Shown: piece after piece, positions 1-6,455 of the stretch | Numbering within the stretch: the stretch's first letter is position 1 | How the letters are laid out: every line of letters begins with the position of its first letter | From: a bacterium | GTDB lineage: Bacteria; Pseudomonadota; Alphaproteobacteria; Caulobacterales; Hyphomonadaceae | NCBI GenBank assembly: GCA_030824255.1 | Contig: JAVBYB010000035.1 | Coordinates: 1 to 14,623, forward strand | Length of the DNA stretch: 14,623 nucleotides | Reading direction: 5' to 3' | The notes under the pieces: model-generated | The model's database searches: none | Told to the model about the DNA's origin: nothing | Seen by the model: only the letters and a program-made list of their open reading frames with translations | Program-made: the position numbers and the translations under genes

Positions 1-623
1 TGCACATATTCCGGCGGACCTTCCTCGCCCGCATGGGCGACAATCTTCAGCCCGCGTTCCTTCGCAGCCCTGAACACGCGGGCGAATTTCGACGGGGGAT
101 GGCCCTTCTCGGAACTGTCGAGGCCAACGCCTGCGATACGGTCCAGATAGGGCTCCGCTGCTTTCAGCGTCCTGAACGATGAGTCCTCGTCGAGATGGCG
201 CAGGAAGCACATGATGAGTTTCGACGTGACGCCAAACTTCGCCTCCGCGTGTTTCATGCCAGCGAGCAGGCCCTCGATGGCGACGGAGAATGGCAGGCCG
301 CGATCCGTATGCGTCTCCGGGTCGAAGAAGATTTCGGCATGGACGCCGCCATCGGCATGCAGCCGCTCGAAATACGCCAGCGCCAGCGCCTCGAAATCCT
401 GTTCGGTCTGCAGGACATTCGCGCCCTGATAGTAGATGTCCAGAAAATCCTGGAGGTTGGAGAAGGCGTAGGCGGCCCTAACCTCCTCCACGCTTTTGAA
501 CGGGATATCGACCTTGTTCTGCCTGCCGAGTGCGAACATCAGCTCGGGCTCGAGCGAGCCCTCGATATGAAGGTGCAACTCCGCCTTGGGAATGCCGCGA
601 ATGAAAGCTTCGGATACGGACAT
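1..623 (-). CDS. Adenine deaminase, adenosine-deaminase superfamily (3' part outside window)
   Basis: Predicted zinc-dependent cytosolic hydrolase converting adenine to hypoxanthine and ammonia (purine salvage). The ATG is at 623 and the frame stays open for 207 codons to the window edge, so roughly the C-terminal third to 40% is missing. Seen: the metal-binding HLHIEGSL motif (His17, His19), FFDPETHTDRG (about 99-109), FLRHL (140-144), GLDSSEKGHPPSKF (167-180) and HAGEEGPPE (His197, Glu200, expected metal ligand and proton shuttle). The GLDSSE..GHPP signature and overall sequence resemble the Pseudomonas PA0148-type adenine deaminases rather than true adenosine deaminases, from memory of those proteins. 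The start is supported by a GGGAG ribosome site about 10 bases upstream. It is divergent from the lipoprotein gene at 705. The last metal-binding Asp (SDDP motif) lies outside the window and cannot be checked. Confidence 0.9.
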   Translation of the reverse strand, partial: MSVSEAFIRGIPKAELHLHIEGSLEPELMFALGRQNKVDIPFKSVEEVRAAYAFSNLQDFLDIYYQGANVLQTEQDFEALALAYFERLHADGGVHAEIFFDPETHTDRGLPFSVAIEGLLAGMKHAEAKFGVTSKLIMCFLRHLDEDSSFRTLKAAEPYLDRIAGVGLDSSEKGHPPSKFARVFRAAKERGLKIVAHAGEEGPPEYV

Positions 624-647
624 GGAAACGCTCCCGGTCAGGCAGGG

Positions 648-677
648 AGCCTAGCAGGGTTGGCGTCCGGTCTGCAA
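648..677 (-). promoter_or_regulatory. Candidate promoter of the adenine deaminase gene
   Basis: Read on the minus strand, TTGCAG (677-672) is followed after 18 bases by TAGGCT (653-648) within TGCTAGGC. This resembles an alphaproteobacterial housekeeping promoter with a GCTA-type -10. Transcription would begin near 640, giving a leader of about 20 bases that still contains the GGGAG ribosome site. The match is by eye and the -10 is imperfect. Confidence 0.3.
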
Positions 678-704
678 AGGCGCGGCACAAGGAAAGGAAA
701 TCGC

Positions 705-1220
705 ATGGCGCATGTCCGGAAAATGCTCGCTGCGACGGCGATGGCTGCCATGTCAGGCTGCAGCCTCTGGCCAGCGCCCGCGCCAACCGACCTGGACATC
801 GACTTTGTTCGCGGCTGCTGGGTGCAGAAGGAATCGCCGGGCGGCAAGATCGAGGCCTTCCTGCGCCTGCTGCCCGATGATGACCGGCTGACCGGCCAGA
901 TGGCGGACGTCAGCACGGGCGACTGGATCACCAGCGCCACTTTCGCTTTTGCTCGCTCTGGCGCGACGGCCACGTTCGAGGCGCGCGACATGCCGGATCA
1001 GTCCGAGCACACGCGGATAGATCCCGCGCGGCTCACATTCGACTGGGCGCGGCCGCAGGCGCGCGGCAAGCTCGCGGCCTATGCGGGGCCAGCGCCCTCG
1101 CGCAACTTCCTGTTCGCCGAAGGCGGAAATGACCGGCTGGCGATCTGGGCCGTCAGCGCCGAACCGGACGCCACGCTGATCTTCAAGCTGTTCGACGGCG
1201 AACGCGATGGCTGCGATTGA
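705..1220 (+). CDS. Small lipoprotein of unknown function
   Basis: A 171-residue predicted lipoprotein. The N-terminus has Arg5 and Lys6, a short hydrophobic stretch and a lipobox ending MSGC with the lipidated Cys at residue 19, so it should be anchored in the envelope (sorting not determinable). The frame is open upstream to 195, but ATG 705 is chosen because it begins the signal peptide and follows the purine-rich AAGGAAAGGAAA at 689-700. The mature part has the look of a small beta-rich lipid- or ligand-binding domain (GCWVQKESPGGKIEAFLRL, then FKLFDGERDGCD at the end), but I do not recognise the family. The stop lies 31 bases before the nitronate monooxygenase start, so the two may be co-transcribed. 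No function is assigned. Confidence 0.8.
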   Translation: MAHVRKMLAATAMAAMSGCSLWPAPAPTDLDIDFVRGCWVQKESPGGKIEAFLRLLPDDDRLTGQMADVSTGDWITSATFAFARSGATATFEARDMPDQSEHTRIDPARLTFDWARPQARGKLAAYAGPAPSRNFLFAEGGNDRLAIWAVSAEPDATLIFKLFDGERDGCD

Positions 1221-1251
1221 TCGACAGGCCGGGCTGAGGCACGACTGGGCC

Positions 1252-2295
1252 ATGCTGAAAAAGCTCGGCCTCCGCTATCCGATCATCCAGGCGCCGATGG
1301 CGGGCGTCTCGACACCGCTGATGGCGGCTGAGGTGTCGAATGCCGGCGGGCTCGGCTCCATCGGCGTGGGCGCCGCCGGGGTTGCCGGCGCGAAGGCGAT
1401 GATCGACGAGACGCGCGCCCGCACGCAACGCGCCTTCAACGTCAACCTGTTTGTGCACAAGGCGCCAAAGCCGGATGCGATGAAGGACGCGGCGTGGCTC
1501 AACTTCCTGGCGCCGCGCTTTGCCGACTACGGCGCCGAACCTCCAAAGACGCTGCGCACGATCTACACCAGCTTTGCCGATGACCCCGATATGCTGGCGA
1601 TGCTGCTCGAGACGAAGCCGCCGGTCGTGAGCTTTCACTTCGGCTTGCCATCCGTCGATGCGATCGCCGCACTGAAGCGCGCGGGCATTTACCTGATGGC
1701 GACCGCCACGAATCCTGACGAGGCGCGCCAGATCGAAGCGGCAGGCATTGACGCCATTGTCGCGCAGAGCATTGAAGCAGGCGGCCATCGCGGCATGTTC
1801 GATCCCGCAGCGCCCGACGCAGCACTTGGAACCATCGCGCTGACACGCCTGCTTGTGCGCACAACGACGCTTCCAGTGATCGCGGCGGGCGGCATCATGG
1901 ATGGACAAGGCATCCGCGCCGCGCTCGATCTCGGCGCAGCGGCCGCGCAACTGGGAACGGCTTTCATTGCCTGCCCGGAATCCATCGCGGACGAAGCCTA
2001 CAAGAAGGCGCTCATGGGCGCCGGCGGGCGCCACACGCAGCTCACGAACCTTATCTCGGGGCGGCTCGCGCGCGCGCTTTCGAACCGCTTTACCGCCCTG
2101 TCTGAAACGCAGGGCGCGATCGCCCCGCCCGATTATCCGATCGCCTACGACGCCGGAAAGGCGCTGCACGCCGCAGCAACGGCCAAGGGCGAGTTCGGCT
2201 TTGGCGCGCAGTGGGCGGGACAAGGCGCGCCGCTCGCGCGCGCTATGCGGGCGGCAGAGCTGATCGAAACGCTCGTCGCGGAGATGACGCGCTGA
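1252..2295 (+). CDS. Nitronate monooxygenase, class I (NPD family)
   Basis: Predicted cytosolic FMN enzyme that oxidises nitronates such as propionate 3-nitronate to the aldehyde acid plus nitrite or nitrate, usually a detoxification role. It is 347 residues, normal for the family. Seen: N-terminal PIIQAPMAGVSTP (10-22), SNAGGLGS (29-36), the active-site motif SIEAGGHRG with the expected catalytic His179, the FMN phosphate-binding region AAGGIMDG (211-218) and LGTAF, and the C-terminal WAGQGAPLAR (321-330). These match class I enzymes of the PA1024 type. An in-frame ATG at 1207 would overlap the upstream lipoprotein gene. ATG 1252 is preferred because family members start directly before the PIIQAPM strand, although the ribosome site (GAGG at 1236-1239) is weak and distant. 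The true substrate cannot be read from the sequence. Confidence 0.9.
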   Translation: MLKKLGLRYPIIQAPMAGVSTPLMAAEVSNAGGLGSIGVGAAGVAGAKAMIDETRARTQRAFNVNLFVHKAPKPDAMKDAAWLNFLAPRFADYGAEPPKTLRTIYTSFADDPDMLAMLLETKPPVVSFHFGLPSVDAIAALKRAGIYLMATATNPDEARQIEAAGIDAIVAQSIEAGGHRGMFDPAAPDAALGTIALTRLLVRTTTLPVIAAGGIMDGQGIRAALDLGAAAAQLGTAFIACPESIADEAYKKALMGAGGRHTQLTNLISGRLARALSNRFTALSETQGAIAPPDYPIAYDAGKALHAAATAKGEFGFGAQWAGQGAPLARAMRAAELIETLVAEMTR

Positions 2296-2383
2296 GCGAC
2301 TCATCGAATTTCATCGATCCTGTTCCGGCGACTCTAACCAAGCCTTGCTAGCCTCCGGCGCTCAACTGCCGAGATTTTCGCCG

Positions 2384-3145
2384 ATGACTGCTGGATTGAT
2401 CGCGCTGGTCGGTGATGCGCCGCACGCCTGGACAATGGTGAATGCGCTGCGCAAGCGCTTCGGCGATTTCCCGGTGATCGTGGAGCGCGGCGAGAGCGCC
2501 GACGTCTTCTGGGAACGGCGCAGGAAGAAGCTGGGCGACGGCGCAGTCTATTCGATGAAGGCAGCGCAACTGGTGGCGAAGGTCACCAGGCCCCTGTCGC
2601 GCGCGCGCCTCGCCGAACTGCAGGCCGAATGCGACGCCAACCCGGCGCCCGCGCATGTGCGCTTCGACGTCGACAGTCTCAATGATCACGACACGATCCT
2701 GAAGATCCGCGCGCTGAAGCCCCGCGCGGTGTTCGTCGCCTCGACGGGGATGCTGCACAAGCCGCTGCTGGAGGGCTGCGCCTGTCCGGTGGTGAACTAT
2801 CATTCGGGCATCAACCCCGCCTATCGCGGCATCAATGGCGGCTATTTCGCGCTGGCCAATGGCGAGCCCGAACATTTCGGCGTGACGCTGCATCTGGTCG
2901 ACCTGGGCGTCGACACTGGCGCCGTGCTGGCGACCAACCAGATCCCCGTCGCCGCCAACGACAACATGCAGACCTACATGACGCTCATGGCAGCAAAAAG
3001 CCAGGAGCTGGTGGTCGAGACGATGGCAAAGGTGCTGAACGGCGACGCTGCTCCGCTGCCGCCCAGCACCCTGCCCTCGAACCAGTACTATGCGCCGACG
3101 CTCAGCCAGTACCTTTCGAACGGCCTGTGGCGCGGCGTCTGGTAG
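2384..3145 (+). CDS. Stand-alone formyltransferase-domain protein
   Basis: A 253-residue protein with a formyl-transferase core like that of PurN and the N-terminal part of Fmt, which transfer a formyl group from N10-formyltetrahydrofolate. Seen: the catalytic stretch VVNYHSGINPAYRG with Asn138 and His140, and LVDLGVDTGAVL with Asp177, giving the expected Asn-His-Asp set. Residues 1-100 are a helical and strand segment without obvious family motifs. The C-terminus (GLWRGVW) is short and carries no Fmt C-terminal or ACT domain, so it is not a typical Fmt or PurU. Such free domains can formylate amino-sugars or other amines; the acceptor is unknown. ATG 2384 is chosen over a TTG at 2345, with only a weak GAG ribosome site. 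It is convergent with the next gene. Confidence 0.8.
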   Translation: MTAGLIALVGDAPHAWTMVNALRKRFGDFPVIVERGESADVFWERRRKKLGDGAVYSMKAAQLVAKVTRPLSRARLAELQAECDANPAPAHVRFDVDSLNDHDTILKIRALKPRAVFVASTGMLHKPLLEGCACPVVNYHSGINPAYRGINGGYFALANGEPEHFGVTLHLVDLGVDTGAVLATNQIPVAANDNMQTYMTLMAAKSQELVVETMAKVLNGDAAPLPPSTLPSNQYYAPTLSQYLSNGLWRGVW

Positions 3146-3148
3146 GCG

Positions 3149-4096
3149 TCAGGCGCCGTAGGCCACTTCCAGCAGGCAGGATTCCAGCGCGATCGTTTCG
3201 GCGGCCGTCACAAGCTGGCCGCTGAATACGATCGGCTGATCGACGGACGTGTCCACCGACGCCGTGAAGATGCCGTTCGAGCTTGGCCCGAACGAACTGC
3301 CCGTTGTGGCGGATGGGCCGATCTGCGCGTTTTCCACGTTGCGGTTCTGGATCATGCGCTGGAGCAGCATCGAGCTGGCCGAGGACGAGGCGAGGTTTGC
3401 GACCTGCGCGCCGGACAGGCCTGACCCGCCAAGGCGGCAGCGCATGGTCTTGGCGGACGCCGTGCCGGAATAGCTGAACACCGCCGTGATGCGCAGCGCG
3501 CCATTCGGCCCCAGAGATCCGCCCGGCAGGGTCAGCGTGGCAAGCGCCGTCTCCGCTGTGCTGCCCGTATGGGAGCTGGCCACGGACACCCGGTCGACCA
3601 CGCGCCACGTCCCCAGCGTGGCGCACATGGCGGCAAACGAGGCGTCGTCACACAATGCTCGCGCCTGCGCCGTGAAGGCGATCTCCTCCGCAGGCCCCGC
3701 GCCGGAGGTCGAGCGCCCAAGGATGCGGTCTGTCGCTGACAGGCGCATGGCGGCGGACAGGCCTGTCCACGCCGCGCCGTCGAAGCAGAGAAGCTGATCG
3801 GCGTCCTTCACATAGGCCAGCCAGCCTTCGCGGGGCGTCAGCTGTTCCCACGCGCCATCGCGATAATAGCCAAGGCTCCAGTTGGCATAGGCGGACCAGT
3901 TCGCCCCGCTCTTGCCGGCGGGCACGATGTAGACCGCGCCATCGGCGGGCGATGAAGGCTGCGCCGCCGTTGTGGCGGAGATGACGGTAAGCTGCACCAG
4001 CGCATCAAGCCGGCGCAGCGATTCGTTGACGGTGACGTGCTTCTGGGCCTGCCCAACGGCGAGATACGGAAGCACAAGATTGGTCGTGTTGCTCAT
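3149..4096 (-). CDS. DUF2793-domain phage/GTA tail-type protein
   Basis: A 315-residue protein whose N-terminus, LVLPYLAVGQAQKHVTVNE (residues 7-25) followed by LRRLDALVQL, is the signature of DUF2793, a family found with prophages and gene transfer agents of alphaproteobacteria. Residues about 53-111 (DGAVYIVPAG, WEQLTPREGWLAYV, LLCFDGAAW) complete the domain. A beta-rich, Ser/Thr/Ala-rich C-terminal domain from about 165 (LPGGSLGPNGALRI, MRCRLGG) looks like phage fibre or receptor-binding modules. A role as a tail or spike component is inferred from the family. No other phage gene is nearby, so this is an orphan. The start is chosen from the domain N-terminus; no clear ribosome site is visible. 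The stop is 3 bases from that of the convergent formyltransferase gene. Confidence 0.8.
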   Translation of the reverse strand: MSNTTNLVLPYLAVGQAQKHVTVNESLRRLDALVQLTVISATTAAQPSSPADGAVYIVPAGKSGANWSAYANWSLGYYRDGAWEQLTPREGWLAYVKDADQLLCFDGAAWTGLSAAMRLSATDRILGRSTSGAGPAEEIAFTAQARALCDDASFAAMCATLGTWRVVDRVSVASSHTGSTAETALATLTLPGGSLGPNGALRITAVFSYSGTASAKTMRCRLGGSGLSGAQVANLASSSASSMLLQRMIQNRNVENAQIGPSATTGSSFGPSSNGIFTASVDTSVDQPIVFSGQLVTAAETIALESCLLEVAYGA

Positions 4097-4134
4097 ACCG
4101 CATCATGTGCGCGGGCCATGAGGTGTGGGACGCA

Positions 4135-4211
4135 CGCGTCCGGAACTGTCTGAATCGATCCGCGCAAGCATTTGAAATCGTTCGAGACGGCCTCAAGAAC
4201 CCGCGTCCGGA
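4135..4211. repeat. Ten-base direct repeat in the DUF2793 gene's upstream region
   Basis: CGCGTCCGGA occurs at 4135-4144 and again at 4202-4211 in the 132-base gap between two minus-strand genes. The second copy also forms a short inverted repeat with TCCGG at 4223-4227. It could be a paired operator for the gene starting at 4096, or a chance match in GC-rich sequence. No other gene or RNA is visible in the gap. Confidence 0.3.
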
Positions 4212-4228
4212 TTCACACAGGTTCCGGC

Positions 4229-4828
4229 CTATTCCGCCACCGGATTCGTCAGGTCGAACTCGACCCGGAAGAACCGGTTGGGCCGCCGCAGCTCATAGGC
4301 AAAGAGCGCATCCGCTGCTTCCACGGCCCAGACATTGGTGACGGACGCCGGATTGCCCTTTGTCTCGAAGAGCGTCTTCGAGAACGCATCCGCAGGAAAC
4401 TCCTGACGTGTCGCCGTGCCCGGAGCGGCCGTGTCGCCGCCATACTGGGAGAGCACATCCTCCGTGCCGTCTTCATGCCGGTGGTCGTGCTTCAGGCGGA
4501 CGCCCTGCTCTGTCCGGGTCAGGACCCAGGTGCGGGATTTGTCTTCGCCAACATGGAAGGGAATGCGCACCTCCGTCGGCGAACAGTCCCGCACATGCAT
4601 CAGCAGGCGCGCGCTGGCCATGTCGGCGTCTGCGGCGTCGGTCGAGACAACCTTGCCGACGAAGCGTTGCCCGCACAGCTCATTGAGGCGGGCCATGAAG
4701 ACATCTGCGGCGGGCTTTTCGACGGAGGCCGGGGCCTCGGCCACAGACGTTTCGGCGGCCGGCGCCGGCGGGGCTTCGGGCGCGCACGCGGCAACGGCCA
4801 GAGTAAGGATCAGGACTGAGTGTTTCAT
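4229..4828 (-). CDS. Lipoprotein of unknown function
   Basis: A 199-residue predicted lipoprotein. MKHSVLILTLAVAAC gives a charged start, a hydrophobic core and a lipobox with Cys15. It is followed by a Pro/Ala/Glu-rich linker (about 16-47) and a soluble domain with LNELCGQRFVGKVVS and LLMHVRDCSPTEVRIPFHVGE, two Cys that might pair, and a charged stretch around LKHDHRHEDG. The end (FFRVEFDLTNPVAE) looks like a final beta strand. Overall it resembles small secreted proteins that hold a periplasmic beta domain, but no family is recognised. The frame is open further upstream (to 4909), which would place 27 residues before the signal and overlap the divergent dgkA-like gene, so the signal-peptide ATG at 4828 is chosen. 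No strong ribosome site is visible. Confidence 0.75.
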   Translation of the reverse strand: MKHSVLILTLAVAACAPEAPPAPAAETSVAEAPASVEKPAADVFMARLNELCGQRFVGKVVSTDAADADMASARLLMHVRDCSPTEVRIPFHVGEDKSRTWVLTRTEQGVRLKHDHRHEDGTEDVLSQYGGDTAAPGTATRQEFPADAFSKTLFETKGNPASVTNVWAVEAADALFAYELRRPNRFFRVEFDLTNPVAE

Positions 4829-4895
4829 CGCGAAAGGTTGCAACAAAGGGGCGGCTCGCGCCAGATGCTGACGGTCAGGAAGGGGACAGCCATTC

Positions 4896-5261
4896 ATGTT
4901 CAGCTTCATCGCGCGCCTCAGAAGCTTCGGCTACGCTTTCCGCGGGCTAAAGTTCATGCTGAAGACGCAGCATAATGCATGGATCCACCTCGCCGCCACG
5001 ATCGCCGTCATCGCGGCAGGCATATGGATGAATCTCTCCTTCTACGACTGGCGTTGGATCATCTTCGCCATCGGCTTCGTCTGGGTCGCGGAGATCGTGA
5101 ACACCGCGTTCGAGCACTTGTGCAACGTGGTACAGCCCGAATTCCATGCATCGGTAAAAGCCGCCAAGGACGTTGCCGCCGGGGCAGTACTGGTGGCGGC
5201 CTTCACCGCCGTTATCCTCGGCCTGCTCGTTTTCCTGCCTTATCTGGGATTGCCGCTATGA
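4896..5261 (+). CDS. Diacylglycerol/undecaprenol kinase family membrane protein
   Basis: A 121-residue inner-membrane kinase of the DgkA family, phosphorylating a membrane lipid alcohol (diacylglycerol or undecaprenol) with ATP. Seen: three hydrophobic segments (about 31-47, 53-72, 96-117), the conserved cytoplasmic-face motif EIVNTAFEHL (Glu66, Asn69, Glu73) and KAAKDVAAGAVL (88-99, with Lys91-Asp92). Sequence and length resemble the Gram-positive undecaprenol-kinase-like branch more than E. coli DgkA. The Glu normally seen after the first amphipathic helix appears as Gln25 in LKTQHNAWIHL. A good ribosome site (AGGAAGGGG, 4878-4886) precedes the ATG. Its stop overlaps the start of the next gene (ATGA), so translation is probably coupled. 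It is divergent from the lipoprotein gene at 4828. Confidence 0.9.
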   Translation: MFSFIARLRSFGYAFRGLKFMLKTQHNAWIHLAATIAVIAAGIWMNLSFYDWRWIIFAIGFVWVAEIVNTAFEHLCNVVQPEFHASVKAAKDVAAGAVLVAAFTAVILGLLVFLPYLGLPL

Positions 5262-6193
5262 GCCTGCGCACGCGCGTCACGGAGATGCTCGGCATCGAAA
5301 AACCGATCATCCAGGCTGCGATGGGCTGGATCGCCCGTTCCCAGTTGTCCTCAGCCGTCTCCAACGCCGGCGGGATGGGGATCATCGAGACGTCGTCGGG
5401 CGAGCTCGATGCGGTCAAGGAGGAGATCGTGAAGATGCGAACGCTGACGGACAAGCCGTTCGGCGTGAATGTGGCGCAGGCCTTCGTGCGCGACCCCGGC
5501 ATCGTTCAGTTCGTGATCGACCAAGGTGTGAAATTCGTCACGACCTCGGCAGGCGATCCCATGAAATACACCGCCCTCCTCAAGGGGGCCGGACTGACCG
5601 TATTCCACGTGGTGCCAAATCTCGCCGGAGCCCTGCGGGCTGTGGAAGCGGGCGTGGATGGCGTTATTGTCGAAGGCGGTGAAGGCGGAGGCTTCAAAAG
5701 CCCGAAGGACGTCGCCTCGATGGTGTTGATCCCGCAGGTCTGCGAGCGGGTGAACATTCCGGTGGTAGCCGCGGGCGGCATCACGGACGGGCGCTCGATG
5801 GCGGCGGCATTCGCGCTTGGCGCGGAAGGGGTGCTGATGGGCACGCGCCTGCTCTCCTCGGCCGAAAGCCCCGTGCATCAGAACTGGAAGGACGCCATCG
5901 TGAAGGCCGATGCGACCGACACTGTTTTCCTCAACCGGAAAGGCCCTGGCCCGGCTCTCCGGGCGCTTCGTACAGAGCGGACAACTCGCCTGGCGGACGA
6001 GGGCTCAACCAACATCTTCGGCGAATTCGCGCGCACCCAGGAGGTGTATTTCGGGGGAAATCTCGAAGCTGGCATAGCGCTGACCGGACAGGTTGCGGGC
6101 CGGATCACCGAAGTGAAGCCTGTGCGCCAGATTTTCGAGGAAACACTGGTAGAATTTCACAGTACACTCTCGCGGCTCAATTCGCTCGCCTGA
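5258..6193 (+). CDS. Nitronate monooxygenase/FabK-like flavoprotein lacking the usual active-site His
   Basis: A 311-residue TIM-barrel flavoprotein of the NMO/FabK superfamily. Seen: PIIQAAMGWIA (16-26), SNAGGMGII (35-43), FGVNVAQAF (68-76), the glycine-rich active-site loop EGGEGGGFKSP (139-149), and the FMN phosphate site AAGGITDGRSMAAAFALGAEGVLMGTRLL (171 onward). The normal EAGGH motif reads EGGGF here, placing Phe146 where the catalytic His sits, so classic nitronate oxidation or FabK-type reduction is doubtful. The C-terminal tail (about 225-311) differs from that of the class I enzyme at 1252. ATG 5258 lies inside the dgkA-like stop codon (4-base overlap), which fixes the start. Function is unknown; the fold assignment is firm. 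Confidence 0.85.
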   Translation: MSLRTRVTEMLGIEKPIIQAAMGWIARSQLSSAVSNAGGMGIIETSSGELDAVKEEIVKMRTLTDKPFGVNVAQAFVRDPGIVQFVIDQGVKFVTTSAGDPMKYTALLKGAGLTVFHVVPNLAGALRAVEAGVDGVIVEGGEGGGFKSPKDVASMVLIPQVCERVNIPVVAAGGITDGRSMAAAFALGAEGVLMGTRLLSSAESPVHQNWKDAIVKADATDTVFLNRKGPGPALRALRTERTTRLADEGSTNIFGEFARTQEVYFGGNLEAGIALTGQVAGRITEVKPVRQIFEETLVEFHSTLSRLNSLA

Positions 6194-6216
6194 CAGTTTA
6201 ATCAGACTGTCGTCAG
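6191..6216. repeat. Inverted repeat spanning the NMO-like gene's stop codon
   Basis: GACAGT (6192-6197) and ACTGTC (6206-6211) form a perfect 6-base stem with an 8-base loop beginning within the TGA stop. The flanking bases can extend the pairing with a bulge. It lacks a T-run, so it may be a weak terminator or an operator rather than a classical intrinsic terminator. Confidence 0.35.
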
Positions 6217-6455
6217 ACTTCTCCGGCGCGTGACAGAAAACCGCATCATTCTGATACGTCAGACTTTCGCAAGTTCCTCAAAAAGCCCCGTATATGTTAT
6301 TGTTTTTGAGCTTTATTGCATATGCATAGAGTTCCAGGTTGGCCTTCTTAAAACTCAACAACGGAGCGAATCTTGTTTTCATTTTATCGCATTACTGTAT
6401 GTTAACTCCAGGCTGGACCGCGCCAATCTAGCGGCTGAGTGGGGTTAATTTTAAC
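6194..6455 (+). promoter_or_regulatory. AT-rich 262-base leader with repeats and palindromes
   Basis: This gap is clearly AT-richer than all neighbouring sequence and holds no credible gene; the 72-codon open frame on the plus strand has atypical composition. Seen: CGTCAGACTT at 6211-6220 and 6257-6266, with a related TCAGACT at 6202-6208; TGACAG at 6191-6196 and 6231-6236; the 10-base perfect palindrome TGCATATGCA at 6317-6326; and GTTAA-TT-TTAAC at 6444-6455 touching the start codon. A possible promoter is TTGTTT (6373-6378), 17 bases, TGTATG (6396-6401). GAGTGGGG (6437-6444) is a probable ribosome site. The density of short symmetric and repeated motifs suggests a regulated promoter for the secreted protein at 6456. 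Confidence 0.5.

Noticed and set aside
195..704. Upstream extension of the first lipoprotein gene's frame
   Set aside because: It is antisense to the adenine deaminase gene, and the clear signal peptide with ribosome site begins at 705.
1183..2304. 373-codon open frame on the minus strand opposite the nitronate monooxygenase
   Set aside because: Arg/His-rich translation without motifs, fully antisense to a clear enzyme gene; a GC-driven shadow.
2303..2320. CATCGA repeat in the gap before the formyltransferase
   Set aside because: Two 6-base copies 4 bases apart in a short gap, with no flanking promoter or dyad strong enough to call a site.
3149..4096. Prophage or integrated element
   Set aside because: Only one tail-type gene is present; no integrase, terminase, capsid gene, tRNA junction or flanking repeat is visible.
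6230..6448. 72-codon open frame in the AT-rich leader
   Set aside because: GTG start without a ribosome site, codon use unlike the other genes, no signal peptide or motif; the region is better explained as regulatory.
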